From: Posidonia oceanica
Lineage: Eukaryota; Streptophyta; Magnoliopsida; Alismatales; Posidoniaceae
Direction of reading: 5' to 3'
Assembly (NCBI GenBank): GCA_037176725.1
Contig: JAZBRS010000077.1
Span: 4,278,001 to 4,342,000 of the forward strand
Length of the DNA: 64,000 nt
The number at the start of each line of letters is the position of its first letter. Within the stretch, counting starts at the first letter, position 1. The notes beneath the pieces were generated by a model. That model did no database searches, was not told the DNA's origin, and saw only the letters and a list, made by a program, of their open reading frames with translations. A program made the translations under genes and the position numbers. Positions 33,379-45,058 of the stretch are shown here, one piece after another.

Positions 33379-34638
33379 ACTATTACAGAGGATTCAAGAA
33401 GGAGATTACAGACTCAATTAACACTACTTAATACAGACTTGATTAAATGAAAGTGAAAATATCAGTAAGTAGCTGCTGCTCTGATGTTTCTGCAACTTGT
33501 TAATGGAGATAAACAAATCCTTGCAAACAAGGCACACTGAATGGAGCGTTTCCTTGTAGTCGACTGTGTGACAGGCGGCCAAACAAGTCGCCGGTTGACC
33601 AGGTGGCTGAGCGAGGCGCCTTCTGAACAGGCGTCTCAGTCCCTGTTCTTCCAACAGCCAAGGTTTGTCTTTGACAGACCGCGCAACAAACAGGAAAAAA
33701 AAAGAATACAAGTTGTAGGCAGATCGTAGATTTTTATTTGTTTGAGTAATTAGTTAGTCAATTAGTTGAAACCTGCATGTTTACAATTAATGGGATTTGG
33801 GCTAATGGGTACCACTCTTTGACCTTCTTCAGGGTCCACCAAGAGTAGATGGGGGGCTTGTCTCTCTAAAGAGGGACCCTTCACCTAGGATTTTGTCCTT
33901 AGGTTTGGTACTTAATCAAACCACAAAACAGTAAATAAACATAAAATATTAAAGTGCAAGTATCTACTAAGAGTTATTTTTGACACAGGGAGAAGGAGGA
34001 GTCAAAAATAACTACTTAGGACACCTCAAGATCTTGATGTAGCTATCACAATTAACACTGAGTATGGGAGAGCGACTTGCACTGGCCTGGGTTCGCTCAG
34101 GTTAATTGTTCTAACTAGAGGAAGATTTCCTCAAGGAACTTTTACTTTAATATATAAACGAATTAATTTCCACCTTAAGGGTGGACACAAGCAAACCTGG
34201 AAATCATTAAAAAAAAACTAAAACACAGTGGACAGGAAGAGTTGTTTTTAATTTTTTTTTTTATGCTACTATAGATCTAAAAATATAGCACAAATTACGA
34301 AAAACAGTAATAATCTGCAGTATAAATAGACTCAGGATGTGTCGCCTGTTACAGTGGTGCCCTTATCAATCGCCTCCTGGAGGTGCGACTTGGATAGGTG
34401 CTCCTTGGACAGGCGGTTCAGTGCCAAAGTCTCCTGACCTTAGTAAAATAGTCCCAACTGTCGAAGCCAGGGGTTTTACTAATGTCAGAAACAGTAAAAA
34501 AAAACAACAAAAAGTTTGGGGTATCGTGAAAAACCTACTCACACGATTTCCAAACTGAAAACAACACTTAGATCTACAAAATGAAAGGGAAGAAGGAAAG
34601 GGATTTGCTTACATTACACGGAGGTTGGCTGAAATTGA
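33379..34638 (-). other. Element C 5' leader
   Basis: About 1.26 kb of non-coding leader between PBS and gag, starting next to a T/C-rich tract. It contains further degenerate dyad cassettes with 9-nt spacers, for example GAGGCGCC-N9-GGCGTCTC (33613-33637) and GTCGCC-N9-GGTGCC near 34341. No ORF is called. Confidence 0.6.
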
Positions 34639-34656
34639 GTCCCATCATGATCGCTA
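34639..34656 (-). promoter_or_regulatory. Primer binding site of element C, second tRNA type
   Basis: The minus strand reads TAGCGATCATGATGGGAC, 5 nt from the 5' LTR. Element F has TGGCGATCACAGTGGGAC at the same position, so C's copy is a mutated version. It differs from B's PBS after the first six bases. It may match another tRNA-Arg isoacceptor; this needs checking. Confidence 0.65.
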
Positions 34657-34661
34657 GAGAC

Positions 34662-36249
34662 TGTAGTGTGGAATTTGGGGGGTGTTTAAGAAGATGACTG
34701 CGCCTCCACGTACGTCGTCAACTTTTGTGATCGCCACTCGCCTTTGGGTAGACAAGACACCTTGGGGGGGAGATGATGAAGCTGTGAGTACTCAAATCAC
34801 TGGATCGACGGCAGGATGTCGTCCAGCGGCTCCTTCATGTTATGTAAGCAATTTTCTTTCCTTCAAAACAAATGAAAAAAAAAGATGTAGATTAGTTCAA
34901 GTATAGTAAATGTTAATAAAAAGTAGACAGAAAATAACATAAGCAACTAAACCTAATACTAACCGGGGGTTGTTCCCCGCATGCATATGCTATGGGTCTT
35001 ATTTTAAGGAATGTAATTTGAAATGAGAAATTAGATTGGAAGAATACTCCCTTCACCCTCGTGCTGTTTGCAGTGGAGTAGAAGTGGAGGCACGGTTGGA
35101 GCTCTGGCTTGGCTCAGGATCTCTGGGATTGAAGATAGAAACTTAGGTTGGAGACCTCTTGAGGATAGGAGATAGAGTTTCTGGATTGGAAATTTAGCTC
35201 TCTGAAGGTGGCTCACAAAACTGACAGGGCTCTGCCTCTCTCTAAAATTTCGACCCGGGGGTTCAAATACTGACCCACGGGGTCTATTTATAGACTCCAA
35301 GGGGTGTGGGTGGTTAACACATAGAAATTTCTAGAAAAAGTGGCAGTTATGGCCAGTCGCCGCATGGGTAGGCGACTAAGGCTAGCAACTGTCCAGTCAA
35401 ACGTGTGGAAAACCGTAGAAATTCGGTTGATAGAGGCCACGATCATTAGTCGCCAGTTAGGTTGGCGCCTAGCAGTCAAAGGGATCGTGGGAAATAACCG
35501 TGGCAGTTCCATAACCGTTAGTCACCGGTTAGGTTGGCGCCTAGCTGTCGAGGGGATTGTGGGACACAACCGCCAAAAATAACCGTTCGATTCGGTTAAT
35601 GGAACCCACGATAGTTAGTTGCCTCCCCAGTTGGCACCTAACTCAGTTGCCTCCCCAGCTGGCAACTTACTTAGTTGCCTCCCCAACTGGCAACTAACTT
35701 AGTTCAGATCATTTCTAGCCCACGACAGTAAGTCGCCTCCTAACGTGGCGCCTAGCTTAGTTGCCTCCCTAGTTGGCAACTGACTTAGTTGCCTCCCCAG
35801 CTGGCAACTGACTTAGTTGCCTCCCCAGCTGGCAACTGACGTAGTTGCCTCCCTAGTTGGCAACTGACTTAGTTGCCTCCCCAGCTGGCAACTAGTAAGC
35901 TCAGATCATTTCTAGCCCTAGCTTTTAGGTTTTGCTCAGAGAAAACAAGATAAATGGCCGGGAAACTTCAGATAGTCCATGAAATCATAAAAACATCTTC
36001 TTTAACTCAAATCTGCCATGGATTTGAGTGGGATAAAGTGTGCTCAAGGTACTTGGACTTGCCACGAGTCTAAGTGCGTCAGCTCTGCCACAGCCAACAA
36101 CCTTAAGTCAAGTAGGATCAAGTATTGTTTTTAAGCAGATCAAGGAACATCTGGAAGATGTGTTATTAAGCCTTAGTTGTGTGATTTGGGTGCCTCAAAA
36201 GTTCCTATCCTCTATGAACTCTAGGAAATGCGAAAATGGGATATCTACA
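34662..36249 (-). mobile_element. 5' LTR of element C (1,588 bp)
   Basis: Direct repeat of 26490-28246 with scattered transitions. The shorter cassette array lies at about 35620-35895. It is followed on the plus side by AGTTC, the target duplication, and then by element B's coding sequence. Confidence 0.93.
35430..35895. repeat. Tandem dyad cassettes in C 5' LTR
   Basis: The same cassettes as in the other LTR: GTTGCC-N9-GGCAAC repeats and TTAGTCGCC-N9-GGCGCCTAG (35445 region). The array holds fewer copies. Confidence 0.8.
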
Positions 36250-37705
36250 AGTTCTAGCAGTCCAAGCAGCCCTAGTAGTGACAATAGTGTCAGAGCAGGC
36301 AGAACAGCTGGATCAGTCAGTGGGACCAGGGGCCACCCAAGCAAGGGTCACCCACCAAGCCTATAGAAATACTCGGGTGAGCGTGACCATCCTGAGGCAT
36401 CATCAGGATCAAGAGGCAAAACACATTCACTCCTTCGACATTACAGACCCAATCTTCGAGAAGGAGATCCTCTCGGAACTCATTGCATATGAGGAGGAGG
36501 ATGATACAGGTGTAGATGAGAATGATGAACCATCGCTTGAGTTCCAGCCTTACGATGACAACCCAGAAGGGCCTAACCTCCACATCGAAGAAGAGACAGA
36601 GGCAGTCAATATCAGCACAACCACAGATGTTAAAGAGGTCCGCATTAGTGCCAAACTGACACCCCAGGCTAGAGTGGAATTCATTGCATTCCTTATGGAA
36701 TATGTAGATGTCTTCGCCTGGAGTTATGAAGACATGGTCGGCCTTGATATCGAGATTGTAGTGCACAACCTGCCTCTAGATCCAAATGCGAAGTCGGTAA
36801 AACAGAAGCTTTGGAAGTGGCGACCACAGTGGCTACTCAAGATCAAAGAAGAAATCATGAAGCAGCACAGCATCGGCTTTCCCAAGGTCGTCCTCTACCT
36901 AGAATAGCTCGCGAATGTTGTGCCAGTGCCTAAGAAGGACGGTCGGGTCCGCATGTGCATTGATTACAGGGATCTGAACAAAGCCAGTCCTAAGGATGAC
37001 TTCCCTCTACCGCACATCGACGTCCTGGTGGACAACACCGTAGGGCACAAGATGCTCTTCTTTATGGACGGCTTCTCCGACTATAACCAGATTAAGATGG
37101 CAGAAGAAGACATGGAAAAGACTTCATTTATCACCCCCTAGGGAGTCTTCTGCTATCAAGTCATGCCGTTTGGGCTTAAGAATGCCAGAGCAACTTATCA
37201 GAAGGTGATGACAGCACTGTTCCACAACCTCATGCACCAAGAAGTCGAGGTCTACGTGGATGACATAATTGCCAAGTCTAGAGAGCCTAAGGATCACCTC
37301 ACATGCCTCAAGAAGCTCTTTGATCGCCTGAGGAAGTACAAGCTTCGCCTTAACTTTAGCAAGTGTGTATTCGGGGTATCATCTGGCAAGGTGTTGGGCT
37401 ACATTGTTAGCCAGAGGGGAATTGAAGTGGACCCGAGCAAGACCAAAGCCATCGTGGACATGCCACCCCCCAAGACTGAGAAAGAAGTCAGAGGCCTGCT
37501 GGGACATTTGCAATACATCAATCGGTTCATTGCATAGCTCATGCCTATCTGCGAACCGATCTGCAAGCTCCTAAGGAAGAATGCACAGATCAACTGGAGC
37601 GAGGAGTGCCAAGCTGCATTTGACAAGATCAAGTAGCTCCTGATCAAGCCTCCTGTCTTGGTTTCTCCCATGCTAGGGAGACCTCTGATTCTCTACCTTT
37701 CTACC
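36250..37705 (+). pseudogene. Reverse transcriptase of element B
   Basis: Coding resumes after element C with an acidic linker, then RT from about 36640. Recognisable motifs: VPVPKKDGRVRMCIDYRDLN (36920 on), FMDGFSDYNQI, MPFGLKNA (37163 on) and the catalytic YVDD box at 37253-37264, intact. The thumb/connection part follows (GYIVSQRGIEVDP, LLGHLQYINRF). The frame is interrupted by four TAG codons (36905, 37139, 37535 and about 37636), all at positions expected to be Trp or Gln. The reading runs into RNase H and is split by solo LTR 2 at 37706. RT would copy the RNA genome into DNA. Confidence 0.93.
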
Positions 37706-40529
37706 TGTAGACACCCTATTTTGGCATACCAATTTGGTGGTCCTCTTTAAAACCCCTTTGGAATCCCAAAACAACCTCCAAAAACCCTAGAAGAACTCTA
37801 GGTTTGCACTCACCAAAACCCTAGAAAAACTCTAGGTAAATCTCTCCTAAAATCCTAGAAAAGCTTTAGGATTGCATCTCTTAAACCCTAGGTCAGCATT
37901 TAAACCCTAGGTTAGTGTAGGCCACTCCCATGCATGCACAAGCCCAAGTCCAAGCCCTTCTCCTTCTTTCTTTTCCGATTATCCTTTTCTCTCTCCTCTC
38001 TCCTCTTTATTCTCCCTCTCTTTCTTCTTGTTTCCATCTCTTTCTTTCTTCTTTTCTTGCTCTCCACGGGCCCAATGGGCCCAGTCCACTCTTGCTCCTC
38101 CTCACTTCTTCCCCTTCCTTCCTTCTATTTTATTTCTATTTTTATTTTATTTTATTCCATCTTATTTGATCTCTATCTTCTTTTTTCTTTCCTTCCCTCT
38201 TTCTTTCTTTCCTCCTTTCTTTCTTGCTTTCTTCCTTTGCTTTCTTTTTTCTTCTTTCTTCCCATTTCTTTTGTCAGCCCAGCTCAACTGCCATCTCCTC
38301 CCCCTCTTATTTTCCTTTTTTTGGGCCCAACCCATTTCCTCTTTCTCTCCTTTTTCCTCTCCTTTTTCTCCTTTCATCCACCCCTTTCTTTTCCTCCTTT
38401 CTTTCTATTTTCTTTTTCTTTTCCTCACCCCCTCCCGCAGGCCTGGCCCAGCCAACCTTTTCTCTTCTTTTTTTCCCATTTTCCCACGTGCAAGGCCCAG
38501 CTCACCGTAGCTCTCCCCCTTCTTCCTCTTTTCCTTTCTTCTTCTCCTTCTCCTCTTCACGCACGGCACCTTCCTCCCCCTTTCCTTTTTCCCTCCTTTT
38601 TCAAATGCACGCCAGCTCCTGCACACACAGCCTCTCACAGCAACTCTCATCGCTGCAGCACTCCACCTCCTCCTCACGCCATCGCGCAGCAGAGTCCAGC
38701 CTTACAAGCTCACCCACTCCGCCGGCCTCCCAGTCACTGCCAGCCCTGCCAATTGCCCAGAACGCCTACCACTTCCCAATAGAACCCATGCCTCCTGCCA
38801 ACTCCGAATCGAGTGCTCCAGATTGAACAAAACCAATCGCCTCTTCTTCCTCCACCTTCACCACACTTGTGCGAACCAGACAGAGCAAGAAAAAAAAACA
38901 GAGAGCACCCATTAGAGCACCTGCAACTTCCCTTCTACCACCAAGCCTTCACAGCCATCACCAGCACCCTAAACTCCTCCACAGCATTCACCAAGCATCA
39001 GGCTTCCTCACCCAGCTCCCAGTTCACTCCCTAGCACCCAACAGACCCATCTCTCCACCACAAACACCTGCATGCCATTTCAGCCCAGAAACCACCAGAA
39101 TAGCCACCGCACTCCATACACCAAACCACCCCATCCAAACCTCTCCTCCACACTCACCAGACCTCCACCAGCATCCAGAGAGCCATAGAGCACCCCATCG
39201 AGCTCAGCAGCTCAACCAGCACCCAAAATCCCACTTCCTGTCTAGAGAGTGCAAACTCGCTTCTGGATAGCTCCGGAGCCTCTTCGCAACCCCAGGAGCA
39301 TCCTCCGATCGTTGCGTGCTGCCGCCGACACCCACAGCATCGCAGCGAGCTCCGCTACTCTGTTGCACCCACCTCGACGTTTCCAACATGCGCCAACCTT
39401 CGTCATAGGTAAATACCATCATTTTTAAGCTCAATGCATGCCTACGGTGCTTTCTAGATGGTTAAAGCTAGGATTAGAAGCCTATAGCTCTAGGTCATCG
39501 CCGCCGCGAAGTCGTCTTCCCTGACGAGCTTCGTCAGCCTCTGCCACGCGCAGACAGCTCCAGGCCACCACAGTGCCTCTGGACCTTCCCCTGAGCTCCG
39601 CAGAAGCACTTTGGACCAGTTCCAGCCCCACGCGACAACCGTAGCCGCCGCATGCATCTCCTCTGCCTCTGCAACTGCCGGAGACCTTCGTTGAGGTCGA
39701 TCTGGTGCTCTAGAGTAGCCCCCACCTCCAAATCTTCTCCGCACCCTTGTCGGACCTCCAGGGAGCTAGATCAATGCCACCCAACCTCTTCCGCGACCCC
39801 CAGCACCTGTCCCATCCTCCTCCTCCTCTGCTAAAGCCGCTGAGGTCGTCCGCACACCTTCGCCACTGCAGCGCCACCGCAACAGCACTGCGAGCTTCTC
39901 CTGAGCACCGAGAAGCTCGCCCAACCGCCACCTTACTTCGTAGCAGCCCTCCGCACCTCTTCCACCTCTGGTTTCACCTGTAGCAAGCCAGCTAGGTCGG
40001 CAGCCCGCACTAGGCACCACCAATCGCCGCCGAAGCCGCCGGTGCCTTCGGACGGACCGCCTCCAGCTTCCCTAGGCCTCAGGCCAGCATCATGTGCGCC
40101 GGATCGCCGTCGCGCGCATCTTCTTCTCCGGCAGCGGTGTTGCAGTGTCGGGCGACACTGTAGCACTGTTGATTAGTATAGTTTTAATTTTTCTGTGGTT
40201 GATGCATTATCTTAAATTGTTGTGGTTTATTTTATTTGTGCTTGGGTCCAGCTGTGGTTTGAAGTTGATTTAAATTTGGATTTAAACCTTATCACATTGC
40301 AGTCTGGTCCGGCATTTATTTTTAATTGCATGCAAGTCCTCCATGCATCCTTTTTAAAGCACTGAATGTTTATTTAAAGCATGTATTGCATTCATGCCCC
40401 TGGGATTGTTTTATTTGCATCCAGGTCCTGGGCCAGTTGAGCTTTTCATTTAATTTGCATTAAAACTATATTACATTGCATCTTTTATCCTGCATTTTGT
40501 TTTATTGCATGTGAGTCCTCTGTATGCTT

Positions 40530-40860
40530 AGCTTTTCATTTAATTTGCTTGTTTACCATATTGCATTGCATTTTAAATCATGCATTATATTTTATTTTCA
40601 TATAGGCCCTCTGCCTGTTTAAGATTGCATTTAATTTGCATGTTTACCATATTGCATTGCATTTTAAATCATGCATTATATTTTATTTGCATATAGGTCC
40701 TCTACCTGTTTAAGATTGCATTTAATTTGCATGTTTACCATATTGCATTGCATTTTAAATCATGCATTATACTTTATTTGCATATAGGTCCTCTGCCTGT
40801 TTAAAATTGCATTTAATTTGCATATTTACCATATTGCATTGCATTTTGAATGATGTATTT
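40530..40860 (+). repeat. AT-rich tandem repeats in solo LTR 2
   Basis: About three copies of a 93-bp unit containing GCATTTAATTTGCATGTTTA and ATTGCATTGCATTTTAAAT, for example at 40637 and 40730. Looser relatives extend across 40300-41300. Confidence 0.75.
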
Positions 40861-41887
40861 TATTTTATTTGCATATACGTCCTCTACATGTTATCAGATT
40901 CATTTAAATTGCATATTTTCCATATTGCATTGCATTTTTTATCCTGTGTTTTACTTTTATTGCATTTTAGTCTAGAGCATGCATTCATAGCATTTAAAAA
41001 TCATATTTTACCTTATTGCATGGCATTTTTCCCCTTGCATTTTATTTTATTTGCGCATCAGTCCTGTCTAGTTATAGATTTCATTTAAGGCATGTTTTAA
41101 AACCATATTGCATTGCAGAAAAACCCTAAAAATACTCTAATTGCATCTGGGTCCTGGTAGTTGTAAATCATGCATTTAATCTGCTATTTTGCCATATTGC
41201 ATTACATAAAAAACCCTGAAAATACTTTAATTGCATCTAAGTCCATCAGATTGCCTATCATGCATTTAATTTCTGTTTTAAACATTATAGCATTGCATAA
41301 AAACCCATAAAAATGTTCAAATTGCATGTCAGTCCTTGCTTTTCAACTTTTGCATGCTTGCACCCTTCCTTTGCATTGCATTTAGGTCCTACATGTTTTT
41401 AAAATTGCATTTAGGTCCTTTCTTGCATTTTTGCATGCATATCTTGCTGTTAGCCCTGCATTTTGCCTATACATTGTTGTATTAGCATTCTTGCATGCAT
41501 TCACCCTGTTTTGCACACACGTAGGGACATTTTGCACATAGGCCCCTACAGTTTCCTCAAATTACACATAGGCACTTGCACTTGCACTTGCATGCATAGC
41601 ATCCCCATATCACTGCACATAGTCCCATGCATCCATTTGGGCATTGTTAGCCTTCTAACATGTAAGACACCCAGCATTGCATGCATTTAGGGGCTAATTG
41701 CACTTAGACCCCTGCCTAGCTCACTTTTGCTGGCCCTTGAGCCATCTGACTTGTAATCTGAATAACTTGTAATCGGACCGTTGGATCTTTGCGATTCGAC
41801 TATCCAGGTCTTCTTGATTAAATGATCTTTCATTCTAACCAAAGTTATCTCAGATCAGGCCTCAGATTCTCAGGATAAGCCCATTTA

Positions 41888-42262
41888 AAGCACTGCATAG
41901 CATTCATTGCATTCCCATTTGCATTGCATGCATCGTTTTGCGCACCTGCATTTGTTTTCTTCTGCATTGCATTGTTTTACGCGCCACCACTTGTTTTCTT
42001 TGCACACCTCTTGCATCTGCCTCGTTTTGCATGCCTGCATTTGTTTCCTCTTGCATCTGTCTCGTTTTGCTCGCTTGCATTTGTTTTCTCCTGCATTTGC
42101 CCCATTTTGCATGCCAGCATTTGTTTTCTATTGCATTTGCACCGTTTTGCATGCCCGCTTGCATTTTCTCGTGCTTTGCACCGTTTTCCGCACTCACTTT
42201 CGCTTTCTCTTGCATGTTGCTTGCATTACATTGTTTACCACTGTTTTGTTTTATCGCCGGCA
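41888..42262 (+). repeat. Minisatellite in solo LTR 2
   Basis: Degenerate units near 40 bp made of GCATTTGTTTTCTCTTGCAT and CGTTTTGCATGCC-type words. The equivalent arrays lie in solo LTR 1 (minus), D and E. Confidence 0.75.
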
Positions 42263-42879
42263 TTTGCATTGCGGCAGTGATGCTTACTGTCTGGAGTTCT
42301 TACGAACCAGGGCTTGCCCGTTCGGAACACTAATAGCACTACCGAGCACATAGCTTGCACGTTTAATTCCCTGCATGCATATTAGCACTTAGAGCATACA
42401 TTAGAGCATGCATTCAGACATTCATTGCATTTAGGCATTAGGCAGGCATCTTCCTGCATTTGCGAGCGAGATAGCCTAAGAAAGACCGATTCTTGGACAT
42501 ATTGGGGGTGCCTAACACCTTCCCCGTGCGTAACAGGAGTCCTTGTCCTTTCTCTTGGCCCGCAATGACCATTTCCTTCATCCTATGCATGAGTCATAGC
42601 ATAACATTGCATTGCATTGCATCGCATCTCTTTGCATCCTCTTTGCATCCGATTTTGCATGTCTTTTCATGCGTTACTCTCGGTTTTCCTTGTCTCCCAA
42701 CTTAATAGACACGGTGGCGACTCTGATATGTCTTATCATTTCTTTTTCCTCTTTTTGCCAGTGTTTCTGAGTCAAGTTTCCTTCCTCAGATTCCGCCGCA
42801 TATAGTGAACCTAATGTCGATTAGTGTATGCGAGCTTTGGCATCGTGCATGGACGATTCGATATTTCAGGATTACTACA

Positions 42880-43268
42880 CTACCACGCAGTATTCCATGG
42901 GCGCAGTCTTGGGCCAACATGATGAATTAGGTAGAAAGGAGTGTGCCATCTATTACCTGAGCAAGAAATTCACTGATTGTGAAGCCAGGTATATCACTAT
43001 AGAGAAAACCTGCCTGTCGCTTGTCTAGGCCGCACAGAAGCTAAGGCACTGCATGATGGCGCACCTGGTCCAGCTCTTATGTCGGCACGACCCCATCAAG
43101 TTCCCCTTTCAGAAGCCGGCCATGGTAGGCCGATGTGTCAAGTGGCAAGTGTTATTGTCCCAGTATGACATCACCTTCGTCACACAGAAATCCATGAAAG
43201 GACATGCCTTGGTGGATCATCTGGTCGACTTGCCCTTACCTGAGTATCAGTCTTTGTAGACACAATTC
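42880..43268 (+). pseudogene. RNase H (gypsy type) of element B
   Basis: The C-terminal RNase H joined to RT; its first strand lies before 37706. It has the family segments GAVLGQHDE, YYLSKKFTDCEARYITIEK and GHALVDHL. The Glu of ITIEK and the Asp of LVDHL are at catalytic positions. The first Asp region is disrupted around the solo LTR junction. Stops: TAG at 43026 and 43257. It would degrade RNA in the RNA:DNA hybrid. In the Tat group this domain is often degenerate because a second RNase H follows. Confidence 0.85.
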
Positions 43269-43745
43269 CCTGATGAAAACATTCTATTTGCCATGGAGGA
43301 TTCAGAGCAGAAGGATCCTGAAGATGAACTACAGTGGCATCTGTACTTCGATGGCGCAGTCAATAGAAGAGGCAGAGGCATTGACGCTATCTTAGCAACG
43401 CCGCAGGGAGAGCTGATCCTGTTTGCCAAGAAGATGACCTTCCCTTGTACCAGCAATGAGGTAGAGTACGAAGCCTGCATTCTGGGACTGTAGGTCGCAC
43501 TCGAGCATGATGTGCGCAAGCTGCATGTGCACGGAGATGCGATGCTAGTCATCTCCCAGGTCAACAGCAACTAGAAGACCAAGGACCCTAAGTTGGTGCC
43601 ATACCATGAATGCCTGCTGAAGCTCATTGAACACTTTGGAGAAATCCGCTTCACCTTCATGAGCAGAGCTAAGAATGCCTATGCAGATGCTATGGCAACC
43701 TTAGCATCTTGGCTCTCTATACTCGAGTATCGTGCAGTGGATGTA
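43269..43745 (+). pseudogene. Second, archaeal-type RNase H (aRNH) of element B
   Basis: A separate RNase H domain between the first RNase H and integrase, the known hallmark of Tat-lineage elements. All four acidic positions can be read: Asp in YFDGA (43350), Glu in VEYEA (about 43464), Asp in HGDAML (about 43536) and Asp in YADAMA (about 43685). It is broken by TAG at 43491 and about 43571. Its retained acidic set suggests it did the RNase H work while the first domain degraded. Confidence 0.88.
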
Positions 43746-45058
43746 TCGGTCACCTGTGTAGAACAGCCTGCACACTGCATGAGCATCGAGGAAGTGGATC
43801 CAGCAGAGGAACTTCCATGGTACCATGACATTAAGGTCTTCCTAGAATCTAGCAGCCTCCCACCTTACGCCTCAGTAGCAGACAGAAAGACTTTGGCGCG
43901 TCTGGCGTCAAAGTATGTGATTGGGGTAGGACATCTATACAGAAGATCTTACAACCAGATGCTCTTGCGCTGCATAGACAAGAAAGAGGTCGACACACTA
44001 ATGCTCCAAGTCCATGCAGGGACCTGCGGCCCTCACATGAACAGTGTGTTGCTAGCCAAGAAGATTATGCTTCAGGGCTACTTCTGGTCAACCATGGAGG
44101 CAGACTGCTACGAGTTTGTGCGCAGGTGCCATAGCTGCCAAATCCATGGGACTTCATACACGCTCCTCTACAGCAATTGCATAACATGTCTTCACCATGG
44201 CCTTTCTCCACCTGGGGGATCGATGTCATCGGTGCTATACATCCAGCAGTCTCCAACGGTTATCACTTTATTTTGGTAGTGATCGACTATTTTACCAAGT
44301 GGGTGGAAGCAGCCTCCTACAAAATAGTCATTGCCGTGGCTACAGAGAAGTTTATCAGAAACAACATCATAGCCCGGTATGGGGTCCCGCACGCGCTCAT
44401 CTCTGATAATGGCTCAAACTTCATAGCCAGGAGGATCGAAGACTACCTACAGAGCTTCAACATCAAACATCATCGTTCCTCGCCTTATCGGCCATAGATG
44501 AACGGCGTAGTAGAGTCTGCCAACAAGAACCTTGTCAAGATCTTGAAAAAGATGGCAGAGACTCACAAGGACTGGCATGACAAGCTTCCGTACACACTCT
44601 GGGCGTACAAGACATTAGTCCGGACCTCAACAGGAGTGACCCCGTACTCGTTGGTGTACAGCATGGAGGCAGTACTGCCTGTTGAAGTAGAGATCCTCTC
44701 ACTGCAGATCCTACGAGAAGCTGAGCTGGAAGAAGTAGAATGGGTCGAAGACCGCTGCATCCCGCTGAACCTGATTGATGAGTATAGACTGCAGGTCATA
44801 CATCATGCTCAGTGTTATCAAAAGTGTTCGGCCAGAGCATTCCAGAAGAAGGTTAAGCCCAGAAGCTTCTATCCAGGGGATATGGTCCTCCGAGCCATCC
44901 ATCTCCCTGATGGCTGAGGCAAATTCTGACCCAACTAGCGTAGCCCTTTTCTGATCAAGTGGGTCTTCTCCAGCGGCGCAGCAGTCCTTGAGGATGTGGA
45001 CCAGGTTGAGCAATTAGAATCGGTTAACTCGTGCTACCTCAAGAAGTACTACCAGTAG
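43746..45058 (+). pseudogene. Integrase of element B
   Basis: HHCC zinc domain: two His (HAGTCGPH, about 44013-44036) and CHSC near 44127. A frameshift near 44155 shifts the reading to 44177. The catalytic core has Asp in WGIDVIGA (44219), Asp in LISDNGS (44405) and, past a TAG at 44495, Glu in NGVVESANK (about 44513). This gives the D-x35-E spacing. The C-terminal part continues to about 45058 (KKVKPRSFYPGDMVLR, then YLKKYYQ) with a TGA at 44915. I see no chromodomain, as expected for Tat. It would insert the cDNA into the genome. Confidence 0.92.

Larger units (their letters stand above)
26490..36249 (-). mobile_element. Element C: gag-only (TR-GAG-like) LTR retrotransposon
   Basis: A 9,760-bp minus-strand element with two LTRs, a PBS, a leader, gag and a PPT, but no protease, RT, RNase H or integrase. 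The flanks are AGTTT (26485-26489) and AGTTC (36250-36254), a target duplication with one change. The LTRs differ by about 8 substitutions, mostly transitions, in the first 180 bp by hand alignment, so the insertion is not very recent. It would need another element's enzymes. It shares B's PPT and inserted into a B copy. Confidence 0.92.
37706..42879 (+). mobile_element. Solo LTR 2 (5,174 bp) inside element B RNase H
   Basis: It starts TGTAGACACCC and ends ATTACTACA, flanked by perfect CTACC (37701-37705 and 42880-42884). The RNase H coding sequence continues across it. No internal region remains. Parts in order: CTAGG-rich opening, long polypyrimidine tract (37970-38600), GC-rich segment (39480-40170), AT-rich 93-bp repeats (40530-40860), minisatellite (41888-42262), modules 1 and 2 (42275-42332, 42481-42573) and the PBS-like decamer (42715-42724). 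It is in the same family as solo LTR 1. The 282-codon frame at 37934 is a low-complexity by-product. Confidence 0.95.

Noticed and set aside
37934..38782. 282-codon Phe/Ser/Pro-rich ORF
   Set aside because: Lies in the polypyrimidine tract of solo LTR 2; composition alone produces open Phe/Ser/Leu/Pro frames.
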